Assembly (NCBI GenBank): GCA_031425195.1
Contig: JANPIX010000001.1
Span: 186,001 to 250,000 of the forward strand
DNA length: 64,000 nt
Direction of reading: 5' to 3'
Source of the DNA: JANPIX01 sp031425195
GTDB taxonomy: Bacteria; Pseudomonadota; Alphaproteobacteria; Rhodobacterales; Rhodobacteraceae
The notes below the pieces were generated by a model. It was not told the origin of the DNA, searched no databases, and saw nothing but the letters and a program-made list of their open reading frames with translations. Made by a program: the position numbers and the translations under genes. Positions 17,855-25,677 of the stretch are shown here, in pieces; position 1 is the first letter of the stretch, and every line of letters begins with the position of its first letter.

Positions 17855-17980
17855 ATGGCCGACATCGCCCTGGTCTTCCACTGGCCTCCCTCCGAAATGG
17901 ACCGGATGAGCCTGCCCGAACTGGCCCGCTGGCATGCCCTTGCTCTGGCCCGCCATAACCCCGAGGAAGACAATGGCTGA
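17855..17980 (+). CDS. GpE-like tail protein (E' part), probably made by frameshift fusion
   Basis: This short frame encodes MADIALVFHWPPSEMDRM and a helix, the clear signature of the P2 GpE family. It can be read as a separate 41-residue protein from ATG 17855 (preceded by GAGGAGA), but the same frame is open upstream, and HDDIEETMADIALVFHW reads through the ATG as family members do. The natural product is therefore likely the E+E' fusion. It overlaps the tape measure ATG at 17973 by eight bases. Confidence 0.85.
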   Translation: MADIALVFHWPPSEMDRMSLPELARWHALALARHNPEEDNG

Positions 17981-19847
17981 TCTGAACATCGCCCTGATCC
18001 TGCGCCTGGTGGACAAGGCGACCGCCCCGGCCCGGAAGGCAACCGAAGCCCTTCGGCGCATTGGCGGGGATGGTTTTCTGCGGGCGGCAGGCGGGGTCAA
18101 CCGCGGCGCGGTGCAGATGGCGTCGGGGCTGGGGACTGTCGCCGGCGCGGCAACGAGGACAGCTTTCAGCTTGCAAGGCCTGATCGCGGGGGCAGGTGTC
18201 GTTGCCTTGGGTCGCAGCATGATCCAGCAAGCCTCAAGCTTCGAGAACTACAAGGTGCAGCTGGAAACTCTGGAAGGGTCAAGCGCAGGAGCGGAACGCG
18301 CCCTGACATGGATCGAGGACTTCGCGGTCAAAACACCGTTGCAGGTGAATGAAGTCGTCGACAGCTATGCCAAGCTTCGCGCCTTCGGGCTCGACCCAAC
18401 CAATGGCACGATGATGGCACTGGTCGACACGATGGCGGCGACCGGTGGCGGTGCTGAAAAGCTGGAGGGGCTGACGCTGGCTCTCGGGCAGGCATGGACG
18501 AAGGGCAAGCTTCAGGGCGAAGAGGCAATGCAGCTGCTCGAGCGCGGCGTGCCGGTCTACGATTTGCTGGCTAAAGCGACCGGCAAGACCACCGAGGAGA
18601 TCGTCGCAATGCAGTCGGCCGGGGAACTTGGCCGCGAAGAGATCACGTTGCTGATCGAAGCGATGGGCGCAGCGAACAAGGATGCGGCGATCAAGATGTC
18701 GCAGACGTGGGACGGCATCGTCTCGAACATCTGGGACCAATGGACACGCTTCCAGCGCAAGATCATGGACAGCGGGCTCTTCAAATACATGAAGGACGGT
18801 CTGCAGAACCTGCTTGATATGCTGAACGATATGGCTGCCGACGGACGGCTGCAGGCCTGGGCGGAACAGACATCGGCCGCGATCATCACCGGGCTTCAGG
18901 CGATCTGGGACTTCGGCGCGGGTGTCGTGGATGTATGGCGGGCGCTCTCTCCGTGGGTCCGAGCCGCCGCGGAAGCGGTCGGGGGTTTTGAAAATGCCTT
19001 GGCCATCTTGATTGGATTGAAGTTTGCGCCCGCGCTCCTTTCGATCGCGGGAGGGTTTGGCTCAATTGCTCTAGCCATGGGCCCACTAGGATGGGCGGCA
19101 GCGGGTGTCGCGGCTGTCGGCTACCTGATCTATTCGCAGTGGGAATGGGTCACGGAAACGTTCGATTGGGCACGCATGAAAGCCAAACAGTTCCTTGACT
19201 TCATCATGAGCTGGACATTCGAGCCGTTGGAAGCAGCACTCCGGGCAGCGTTCGATAGCGGTTTCGGCGCTGCCAAACAGCTCCTTGATTTCATCATGAG
19301 TTGGACGTTCGAGCCGTTGGAAGCGGCAATCCGTGCAGCGTTCGATATCGACTTCATCGGCATCGGGACAAAGATGATCAACGACTTGTGGACCGGCATG
19401 AGAGCAGTCATGGATCAGCTGGTTACCTGGGGGCAGGAAAAACTCAACTCCATAGCACCGGCTTGGTTGACAAATTTGTCCGCCGGAGGGTCGGCCGTCA
19501 TTGGTGGCGAAGGCAACTACGGCGGCATGGGCGGGGCGATGGACGACAGCGCTGCTTTTGCCGGCCGGGCCCTCGGCGGCCCTGTCCGGGCGGGGCAAAC
19601 CTATTCTGTTCAGGAAGAGGGGCGCGAGCTTTTTACGCCACGCACGGACGGATCCATCATCTCGACCCGCCAGCTGCGCGGCGCAGGCGGTGGCGGGTCG
19701 CGTTCCGTCAGCATTGGCGGGATCACCATCAACGCGGCGGCAGGCCAGTCGGCGATGGACATCGCCCGCGCGGTGCGCGCCGAGATCGACGCCTTGGCGC
19801 GCGAGGCGGGCTTTGCGCTCCACGACGGGGGCATGGGCCATGCTTGA
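17973..19847 (+). CDS. Tail tape measure protein (P2 gpT-like)
   Basis: This 624-residue protein sets tail length and is ejected with the DNA. The N-terminal part has a tape-measure domain (FENYKVQLETLEGSSAGAER, DSYAKLRAFGLDP, GKLQGEEAMQLLERGVPVYD) and the centre holds hydrophobic segments around residues 350-390. A 30-residue unit (FLDFIMSWTFEPLEAALRAA) occurs twice in tandem from about residue 404. The C-terminus (VQEEGRELFTPRTDGSI) is typical of phage T proteins. ATG 17973 overlaps the E' stop; upstream in-frame ATG 17934 lies inside E'. Confidence 0.92.
   Translation: MADLNIALILRLVDKATAPARKATEALRRIGGDGFLRAAGGVNRGAVQMASGLGTVAGAATRTAFSLQGLIAGAGVVALGRSMIQQASSFENYKVQLETLEGSSAGAERALTWIEDFAVKTPLQVNEVVDSYAKLRAFGLDPTNGTMMALVDTMAATGGGAEKLEGLTLALGQAWTKGKLQGEEAMQLLERGVPVYDLLAKATGKTTEEIVAMQSAGELGREEITLLIEAMGAANKDAAIKMSQTWDGIVSNIWDQWTRFQRKIMDSGLFKYMKDGLQNLLDMLNDMAADGRLQAWAEQTSAAIITGLQAIWDFGAGVVDVWRALSPWVRAAAEAVGGFENALAILIGLKFAPALLSIAGGFGSIALAMGPLGWAAAGVAAVGYLIYSQWEWVTETFDWARMKAKQFLDFIMSWTFEPLEAALRAAFDSGFGAAKQLLDFIMSWTFEPLEAAIRAAFDIDFIGIGTKMINDLWTGMRAVMDQLVTWGQEKLNSIAPAWLTNLSAGGSAVIGGEGNYGGMGGAMDDSAAFAGRALGGPVRAGQTYSVQEEGRELFTPRTDGSIISTRQLRGAGGGGSRSVSIGGITINAAAGQSAMDIARAVRAEIDALAREAGFALHDGGMGHA
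19182..19361 (+). repeat. Tandem 90-bp duplication inside the tape measure gene
   Basis: Two units, 19182-19271 and 19272-19361, have a period of exactly 90 bp (30 codons). Their first 65 or so bases are nearly identical (GCCAAACAG, then TTCATCATGAG, GTTCGAGCCGTTGGAAGC), with mostly silent or conservative changes; similarity drops near the end of the second unit. The frame is kept. Confidence 0.9.
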
Positions 19848-20262
19848 AGGCATCGTCATGCTGGCGCTTGGCGCCTTCCGGTTTGGCATCAGCCAGTCAG
19901 GATATCAAAGCCTGACCCGTACAGCCGCCTACCGCTGGGAAAAGCAGGACCGTCTGGGGCGTTCGCCAGCCATGCAGTTCATGGGCCCCGACGCGCAAGA
20001 GATCACGCTTGAAGGGGTGATTTACCCCCACTTCAAGGGCGGTTTAAGGCAGATGGAATTGATGCGACTGATCGCCGGGACCGGCCTACCGCAAATGCTC
20101 GTGGATGGCCTGGGCTTCGTGTTCGAGCAATGGTGCATCCTGTCGATCGAGGAACGGAAATCGGTCTTCATGGCGGACGGCAGCCCGCGCAAGATCGAGT
20201 TTTCCATCACGCTGCAATCCTACGGGCCTGACGGTACCGGTCTGTTGGGTGGGTTGCTGTGA
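19840..20262 (+). CDS. Phage tail protein (P2 gpU family)
   Basis: This 140-residue protein is the tail terminator/completion protein family P2 U. Characteristic sequence includes LGAFRFGISQSGYQSLTRTA, the YRWEKQDRLGRSPAMQF segment and ITLEGVIYPHFKGG. It is positioned between T and X as in P2. The ATG overlaps the tape measure stop by eight bases, and the gene overlaps X by four. Confidence 0.93.
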   Translation: MLEGIVMLALGAFRFGISQSGYQSLTRTAAYRWEKQDRLGRSPAMQFMGPDAQEITLEGVIYPHFKGGLRQMELMRLIAGTGLPQMLVDGLGFVFEQWCILSIEERKSVFMADGSPRKIEFSITLQSYGPDGTGLLGGLL

Positions 20263-20471
20263 GGACGTTTCGCACCCGCGACGGCGACATGCTCGACGCC
20301 ATCTGCAAGGCGGCGCTCGGGTCTGAAGCCCAGGTGCCGAAGGTCCTCGAACTCAATCCGCATCTGGCCGACCTTGGCCCGGTCTATGAGGCCGGCCTGA
20401 TCATCACCTTGCCGGATACCACTGTGGAAACCGTGGCGCGCGGCCAGGTCCGCCTTTGGGGGCGCACGTGA
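20259..20471 (+). CDS. Tail protein X (P2 gpX family, LysM-like)
   Basis: This 70-residue protein matches P2 gpX, a small LysM-like baseplate hub protein. It has the pattern DGDMLDAICKAALG and VLELNPHLADLGPVYEAGL followed by ITLPD, as in the family. It starts with GTG overlapping the U stop and in turn overlaps the D gene by four bases. Confidence 0.92.
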   Translation: MRTFRTRDGDMLDAICKAALGSEAQVPKVLELNPHLADLGPVYEAGLIITLPDTTVETVARGQVRLWGRT

Positions 20472-21445
20472 AGCCGGCATTCCAGATCACCGTGGCCGGC
20501 GAAGATGCGACCGGTGCCGTCGCCGACCGGCTTTTGTCGCTGTCCATCACAGACGAGGATGGGGGCAAGGCGGACCGTCTTGAAATCACGATCGACGACC
20601 GCGACGGCGCGGTGGCTTATCCCGATATGGAGGCCGCTCTTGAGGTGTCATTGGGCTTTACGGGGCAGGCGCTGGCCTTCATGGGCCGCTTCACGGTCGA
20701 CGGCGTTTCAGGGTCGGGCCCGAAGCAAAGCCTCAAGATCACGGCGACAGCGGCCGACCTGAAGGGCGATATCCGCAGCCCGCAAACCCGCGCTTTCGAG
20801 AACAAAAGCCTCTCGGACATTGTGGCCACGATCGCGGGCGAAGCCGGGCTGAAACCTGTCGTCGGCGAGAGTGTGGCCGGCACGGTCTGGGCCTATCTTG
20901 CACAGACGGCCGAGAGCAATCTCAACTTCCTGACCCGGATCGCCGCCACGCTGGACGCCACGGCAAAGCCGGCCGGTGGCGCGCTGATCGTGCAACGCCG
21001 TGGCGAAGGCAAGACGGCGGCCGGCGACGTCCTGACTGCGCCGATCCTTGGGCCATCGTCGATGAGCACCTGGTCCTGGTCGCAGGAGGGCCGCGAGACT
21101 TATACCTGCGTCGAAGCTGAATGGTCCGACACGGGGGCGGGCGTCATCAACAAGGTGACGCTGGGCAGCGGCACGCCGCTGCGCAAATTGCGCCACGTGC
21201 ATGCATCCGAGGATGAGGCAAAACGTGCCGCAGATGCGGCGCTCAAGGGTGCTGCCCGGGCTGCGATGTCGATCAGCGTGGACCTTGCCAGCTTTGATCC
21301 TGGCATTCTGGCAGGTGCGGCCGTGTCATTGGCGGGCATGACCCGACCGGAACTCGACGGCGAATGGCAGCTCGGCACCGTGACCCATCGGCTGAGTGCA
21401 TCGGGCCTCACCACGTCGTTCAAAGCCAAGAAAGGTGCCGCATGA
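20468..21445 (+). CDS. Baseplate hub/late control protein D (P2 gpD family)
   Basis: This 325-residue protein is the gpD/gp27-like hub that carries the spike. Diagnostic sequence includes RLLSLSITDEDGGKADRLEI and TIDDRDGAVAYP at the N-terminus, and the centre EAGLKPVVGESVAGTVWAYL followed by AQTAESNLNFLTRIA. The GTG at 20468 couples to the X stop; a TTG at 20456 is less likely. The family is called late control because of P2 gene D, but the role here is structural. Confidence 0.92.
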   Translation: MKPAFQITVAGEDATGAVADRLLSLSITDEDGGKADRLEITIDDRDGAVAYPDMEAALEVSLGFTGQALAFMGRFTVDGVSGSGPKQSLKITATAADLKGDIRSPQTRAFENKSLSDIVATIAGEAGLKPVVGESVAGTVWAYLAQTAESNLNFLTRIAATLDATAKPAGGALIVQRRGEGKTAAGDVLTAPILGPSSMSTWSWSQEGRETYTCVEAEWSDTGAGVINKVTLGSGTPLRKLRHVHASEDEAKRAADAALKGAARAAMSISVDLASFDPGILAGAAVSLAGMTRPELDGEWQLGTVTHRLSASGLTTSFKAKKGAA

Positions 21446-21750
21446 TCCCGACACTCCCTGTTTACCGTGGCGAGACCTTCAGCCTGCCTGCAGAATATCT
21501 GGACGACGAGGGCCAGCCCAAGGCCCTGACGGGCGTCACGCTGACCGCCTGGTTGCAAACCGCGACCGGGACGGTGCTCCCGGTTTTGACACCTGTGTCG
21601 AATGCGGCGGCCGGTCTGTTCGCCTTCCGTCAGGAGGCGTCCGCAACAGCGCTGTGGCCGAAAGGCACTTGGCCGCTTTATGTTCGCTATGCGGCTGCCG
21701 ACGTTGATGTGGAGATCGTCACGCTCGTTCAGATCAAGGATGCCGGGTAA
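21442..21750 (+). CDS. Small tail-associated beta protein (BppU-N-like)
   Basis: This 102-residue protein has an Ig-like pattern (VYRGETFSLPAEYLDDEGQP, GVTLTAWLQTATG, GTWPLYVRYAAAD) similar to the N-terminal attachment domain of baseplate upper proteins. It lies just after gpD, at the head of a second fibre cluster, with a four-base overlap on the D gene. It may be an adaptor that docks the fibre encoded at 22223 onto the tail. The family call is tentative. Confidence 0.55.
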   Translation: MIPTLPVYRGETFSLPAEYLDDEGQPKALTGVTLTAWLQTATGTVLPVLTPVSNAAAGLFAFRQEASATALWPKGTWPLYVRYAAADVDVEIVTLVQIKDAG

Positions 21751-22223
21751 TGCCGACACGCCTTTCGCTGGTTCCCCGTCGCACCCGCGTCAGCCCGGAC
21801 CCCACCGTGCCCCTGATCGTGCCGTCAGATATCGTGCTGTTGCCGGGTTCCCCGCTCATCGACGACGCGTCCGTGTCACCCCGCCGCATCTGGTCATCCG
21901 AACGGGTTGCGGCTGCAATCGCCGAGGCGGGTGGCGGGGGTGGCACTGGCAGCGTGTTTCTTGCGACCGCCGTCTCCGGTACCGCCAACGCCATCACCTT
22001 GACCGTGCCGGGTCTGGTGCTGTCTGCCGCCCCGGTTCTGATCCAGTTCGATCCGGAGTCGAACAACACCGGCGCTGTCACCATCAGCGTCAACGGGTCT
22101 GCGACCGTCGCCTTGGTGAGCCGCTTGGGACTCGCCCTTGCCGGGGACGAGCTGATCGCCCCGGTACCGGCCTTGATCCGGATCAGCACCGTCACAGCCA
22201 AGATCGTTTCCGGGAGTATCTGA
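21750..22223 (+). CDS. Hypothetical fibre-cluster protein
   Basis: This 157-residue protein has a Pro-rich N-terminus, a glycine linker (AEAGGGGGTGS) and a beta-rich C-terminal domain (LTVPGLVLSAAPVLIQFDPE, NNTGAVTISVNGSAT). The latter resembles small fibre or head-fibre domains found in phage adhesins. It overlaps both neighbours by one base, so the three genes form a translational unit. The exact role is not known; a fibre base or tip partner is plausible. Confidence 0.55.
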   Translation: MPTRLSLVPRRTRVSPDPTVPLIVPSDIVLLPGSPLIDDASVSPRRIWSSERVAAAIAEAGGGGGTGSVFLATAVSGTANAITLTVPGLVLSAAPVLIQFDPESNNTGAVTISVNGSATVALVSRLGLALAGDELIAPVPALIRISTVTAKIVSGSI

Positions 22224-24379
22224 TGCGACACCTTATCCTTGCCCTGGCGCTCGCCTTCGCGACGCCGGCAGCTCCGCAGACGGCGGATTTCACCTATCCG
22301 GCGCTTGGTGCCGATGGCGCGACAGTCCGTCGCGACATGAACGCCGAACTCGGCAATATCCAGACCCTCCTTGGGGGAAAACTGCCCGCCGCCTCGGTGT
22401 CTGCCTTTGGGTTCACGTTGATCGACGATGCGTCGGCGGCGGTGGCACGCGCCACGCTTGGTATTGGCAGCGCGGCTTTGTCTTCCGCCGGGGACTTCGC
22501 AGCTTACGTGCACGGCCACGTAGCGGCCGACATTTCAGACGCAACGAGCTTTGGGCGTGGCCTTCTGACCGCAGCGTCCGTCGCCGCACAGCGGACCGCC
22601 TTGGGTCTGGGGACGGCTGCCCTCTCTGCGACTGGCGATTTCGCGGCCGCCGTTCATGGCCATACGGCCGCTCAGATCAGCGATGCAACCGTCGCCGGCC
22701 GGGCTCTTCTAACAGCGGCGGATGCGGCGGCGCAACGCGTGGCATTGGCGCTGGTTCCCGGCACCGATGTGCAGGCCTACGACCAATGGCTGGCCGATCT
22801 TTCGGCCCTGACGCCCACGGCGAACCGGTATGCCTATTACAACAACTCGACGGTCGCCACGCTGGGCACGATAACCGCCTTCGGACGGTCGCTCATCGAT
22901 GATGCGGACGCGACGGCGGCGGGGGTCACCCTCGGCCTTGGCACTCTTGCCACTCAGTCGGGCACGTTCAGCGGGACCAGTTCGGGCACGAACACCGGCG
23001 ACCAGACGATCGCGCTGACCGGCGATGTGGGCGGCACGGGCACGGGCAGTTTTGCGGCCACCGTGCAGCCGAACGCGGTGGCTCTGACCTCTGACACGAC
23101 GGGCAACTATGTGGCCGGGCTGACCGCATCCACCGGGCTTGCCGTGACCGGCACAGCGGGCGAAGGCTGGTCGCCGGTCGTCGCCCCGGCGAATGACCTT
23201 GCGGCGCTGGAGGGACTGACTGGCACCGGCATCATTCCCTGGCGCAGTGCTGCCGACACATGGGGCAGCATCACCATCGGTTCGGGGCTGTCGTTCACGG
23301 CCGGCACGCTGTCCGCAACTGGCGGCGGCGGCGGGCTGGCTGGCACAGACATCGACACCAGTGCTGAGTTGCGCGCCATCATCACTGATGAAGTCGGCAC
23401 CGGTTCGCTTGCGTTTGGCTTGGCACCAGCGCTGGCTGACGATCTGGGGTGCACGGGCAGCCAGGTCGTTCGTCGCAATAGTGGCGACACCGCGTTTGAA
23501 TGCGCGACGGCCGTCGGTGTGCCGTCGGCGCAGATTGATGAATACAGCACCGCGGGCGGCTTCACCTGGACGAAACCTGCGGGCGCACGATTTGTCGAGG
23601 TTGTGCTGATCGGCGCAGGCGGCGGCAGCGGTGGCGGACGGTTGAGGGCTGACAGCACGACGGCGGCCTTCAGCGGTGGTTCAGGCGGCGGCGGTGGACG
23701 TACCGAAATCATGATCCCCGCAGCGTCGTTGGGCGCAACAGTCTCGGTCACGGTTGGCACTGGCGGGACGGCGGGCGCTGGTCGAAACACCACGGCGGCG
23801 GACGGTGGCGCGGGCGGAAGTGGCGGCGATACCAACTTTGGGTCTTTCCGGGCGCGCGGTGGTCTCGGAGGAGCTGGCGGCACCGTGAGTGCTGGAGCGG
23901 GTGGCGCTTCCGGTGGTGCCGTTGGCGAATTTTCGGCATCGGCCACTGCCTACTCTGCCGCTGGCGTTTCGGGGGTGGGAAACTCCAACGGCAACCTCGG
24001 CAATGCCGGCGGATTGCGCGCTGGCGGAGGTGGAACCGGTGGCGGTCATTCAGCAAGTACCATCATAGGTCGCGCCGGCGGAGCCGGTGGCCTTGGTGCA
24101 GCATTGTTTTCGGCGTCGACGGCGACCACCGGGGGTGGGGGTGCCGGGGCGAACACGGGAATTAGCGGGACTGCCGGTGCCGCGTCGGTGGACCCTGCAT
24201 TCGGGGGAAGTGGCGGCGGGGGCGGGGGCAATGGCAACGGCGGCAACGCTGGCGATGGCGGCGCTGGGGGATATCCGGGCGGTGGCGCGGGATCCGGGGG
24301 TGCCGGAACATTGCCGTTCACGTCTGGCGCAGGAGCCATCGGCGCTGCGGGGTTCGTTCGCGTCATCACGACATTCTAA
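22223..24379 (+). CDS. Large glycine-rich tail fibre/adhesin
   Basis: This 718-residue protein is likely a receptor-binding fibre. Residues 1-20 are hydrophobic and end in a small-residue stretch (MRHLILALALAFATPAAPQT), which looks like a signal peptide. Residues about 75-170 hold two 48-residue repeats, and residues about 235-300 carry a GTSSGTNTGDQTI-type stretch common in phage fibres. After KPAGARFVEVVLIGAGGG (near residue 455) it turns into a long Gly-rich region to the C-terminus, resembling polyglycine-sandwich adhesin tips. The gene overlaps its upstream neighbour by one base. Confidence 0.8.
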   Translation: MRHLILALALAFATPAAPQTADFTYPALGADGATVRRDMNAELGNIQTLLGGKLPAASVSAFGFTLIDDASAAVARATLGIGSAALSSAGDFAAYVHGHVAADISDATSFGRGLLTAASVAAQRTALGLGTAALSATGDFAAAVHGHTAAQISDATVAGRALLTAADAAAQRVALALVPGTDVQAYDQWLADLSALTPTANRYAYYNNSTVATLGTITAFGRSLIDDADATAAGVTLGLGTLATQSGTFSGTSSGTNTGDQTIALTGDVGGTGTGSFAATVQPNAVALTSDTTGNYVAGLTASTGLAVTGTAGEGWSPVVAPANDLAALEGLTGTGIIPWRSAADTWGSITIGSGLSFTAGTLSATGGGGGLAGTDIDTSAELRAIITDEVGTGSLAFGLAPALADDLGCTGSQVVRRNSGDTAFECATAVGVPSAQIDEYSTAGGFTWTKPAGARFVEVVLIGAGGGSGGGRLRADSTTAAFSGGSGGGGGRTEIMIPAASLGATVSVTVGTGGTAGAGRNTTAADGGAGGSGGDTNFGSFRARGGLGGAGGTVSAGAGGASGGAVGEFSASATAYSAAGVSGVGNSNGNLGNAGGLRAGGGGTGGGHSASTIIGRAGGAGGLGAALFSASTATTGGGGAGANTGISGTAGAASVDPAFGGSGGGGGGNGNGGNAGDGGAGGYPGGGAGSGGAGTLPFTSGAGAIGAAGFVRVITTF
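22448..22735 (+). repeat. Two 144-bp repeats in the fibre gene
   Basis: Units 22448-22591 and 22592-22735 each encode 48 residues with the shared pattern LG.G.AALS..GDFAA.VHGH.AA.ISDAT..GR.LLTAA. DNA identity is moderate, so the duplication is old or has diverged under selection. The start of a third unit follows at 22736. Confidence 0.8.
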
Positions 24380-24561
24380 CAAAAAGACGGGGCAGTTGCC
24401 TGCCCCGCCAGTTCTGCCAGAAACCCGGCAACAGGCCGGGGTCCGCACGGTGCTGTAACACCGCACGACACGGGAAGATTGAGCCCCCCCGCAGACCAAA
24501 CTGTAACTTATAGTCCCCCCGACACCCGTTGCCGGGCCCAGACAATAGGTGCTGATTCGCC
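24380..24561 (+). other. Leader region before com with hairpins
   Basis: This 182-base gap has no gene. A perfect 8-bp stem with a 4-base loop (24388-24407, CGGGGCAG/CTGCCCCG) follows the fibre stop and could end late transcription, though no T-run follows. A second inverted repeat (CGGTG/CACCG) lies at 24448-24463. In Mu the corresponding region holds the regulated mom promoter, so promoter elements for com-dam are expected here; no clear sigma70 boxes were seen. Confidence 0.45.
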
Positions 24562-24735
24562 ATGAAGAGTCCAACCCGGAAATGCGCAGACGACCTCGAC
24601 GTGCGTTGCTCGCAGTGTTCCCGTCTGCTATTCAAGATGGAGGATCGCGCCCTGGCGGGGCGGGTCTCCTGCAAGTGCCCCCGCTGCGGGGCGTTCAATC
24701 ACATAAGGCCACCGAGCCCCGAACCAGAGCGCTGA
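24562..24735 (+). CDS. com: Com-family zinc-finger translational regulator
   Basis: This 57-residue protein has the Com signature: C16-x2-C19 (VRCSQCSRLLFKME) and C39-x2-C42 (KCPRCGAFNHIRP). In Mu, Com is a small zinc-finger protein that binds an RNA stem-loop at the start of the mom gene and activates its translation. Here the gene ends 20 bases before a DNA adenine methylase gene, so that methylase is the likely target. A GCGC-TGAA-GCGC hairpin (24729-24740) spans the com stop codon. Confidence 0.88.
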   Translation: MKSPTRKCADDLDVRCSQCSRLLFKMEDRALAGRVSCKCPRCGAFNHIRPPSPEPER

Positions 24736-24740
24736 AGCGC
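24729..24740 (+). promoter_or_regulatory. Small RNA hairpin at the com-dam junction
   Basis: GCGC TGAA GCGC forms a perfect 4-bp stem that includes the com stop codon and ends five bases before the GAAGGA ribosome binding site of the methylase gene. By analogy with Mu com-mom it could be the Com target; this is inference. Confidence 0.35.
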
Positions 24741-24755
24741 CGGCGAAGGACCATC

Positions 24756-25589
24756 ATGGCCCCCGAAATCTCTGACCTCACACCGATCAACGCCACCCTG
24801 CCTGTCGCCCCTTGGATGGGCGGCAAACGCAACCTTGCCAAGCGGATCACCACGCTCCTCGACGCCATTCCGCACAGCACCTATGCCGAGCCTTTCGTGG
24901 GCATGGGGGGCATCTTCCTGCGGCGGCGCATGCGGGCACGATCCGAAGTGATCAACGACTATGGCCGCGACATCGCGACCCTGTTCCGGATCCTGCAGCG
25001 GCACTACCCGCAGTTCCTTGAGGTGCTGCGGTTTCAGCTGACGACCCGTTCGGAGTTCGAGCGCCTGGTGGCCACCAACCCTGACACCCTGACCGATCTC
25101 GAACGCGCAGCGCGCTTCCTTTATCTCCAGCGCACGGCCTTTGGCGGCAAGGTCAGGGGGCAGCATTTCGGCGTCTCGCCGGACCGGCCGGGGCGGTTCA
25201 ACCTGACCACGCTGGAGCCGATGCTCGAGGACCTGCACAGCCGATTGTCAGGTGTCGTGATCGAATGCCTGGACTGGCAAGAGTTCGTGACGCGGTACGA
25301 TCGGCCGAGCACGCTGTTCTACCTCGACCCGCCCTATTGGGGCTGCGAGAACGACTATGGCAAGGCGATGTTCGACCGGGGCCAGTTCGCGCTGATGGCG
25401 GGGGCTCTGAAGGGCATCGAAGGCCGCTTCGTGCTGTCGATCAACGACGTGCCCGAAATCCGTGAGCTGTTCGCCGGGTTCACCCTGACGGAGGTGCTGA
25501 CCAGCTATACCATTGGACACGCGAATGATCGCAGCGCTAACCGGGCAGAGCTGCTGATCAGCAATTTTGCGGTTGAGATGGGTGTTTGA
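24756..25589 (+). CDS. DNA adenine methylase, D12 class (Dam-like)
   Basis: This 277-residue enzyme transfers methyl from S-adenosylmethionine to adenine N6 in DNA. The class alpha order is visible: AdoMet-binding PWMGGKRNLAKRI at residues 19-31, AEPFVGMGGIF near 44-54, NDYG at 67-70 and catalytic DPPY at 191-194. The target site (GATC or other) cannot be read directly. ATG 24756 has GAAGGA six bases upstream. It occupies the place of mom in Mu, so its job is probably to protect phage DNA from host restriction. Expression is likely controlled by Com. Confidence 0.92.
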   Translation: MAPEISDLTPINATLPVAPWMGGKRNLAKRITTLLDAIPHSTYAEPFVGMGGIFLRRRMRARSEVINDYGRDIATLFRILQRHYPQFLEVLRFQLTTRSEFERLVATNPDTLTDLERAARFLYLQRTAFGGKVRGQHFGVSPDRPGRFNLTTLEPMLEDLHSRLSGVVIECLDWQEFVTRYDRPSTLFYLDPPYWGCENDYGKAMFDRGQFALMAGALKGIEGRFVLSINDVPEIRELFAGFTLTEVLTSYTIGHANDRSANRAELLISNFAVEMGV

Positions 25590-25677
25590 AGGGGGTGTTG
25601 AGGGGGCCCTAAAATGGGAGTTCAAATGGCCATCAAACCCGCTGCAGAACCGCGGATGACAGATACTGTACAAAAAG

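Noticed and set aside
17934..17972. Earlier ATG for the tape measure protein
   Set aside because: It lies inside the E' frame and adds a 13-residue piece without family similarity; ATG 17973 overlaps the E' stop as expected.
23107..23946. A Pro-rich reverse frame opposite the fibre gene
   Set aside because: Pro-rich composition is just the complement of the Gly codons of the fibre.
23590..24370. Repetitive GGC/GGT-rich DNA that could be read as a direct-repeat array
   Set aside because: The repeats are irregular glycine codons inside one reading frame; there are no constant repeats and spacers as in CRISPR.
25590..25677. Prophage end directly after the methylase gene
   Set aside because: No 22-bp repeat pair or terminal CA structure was found there, whereas a clear one occurs at 28874-28920.
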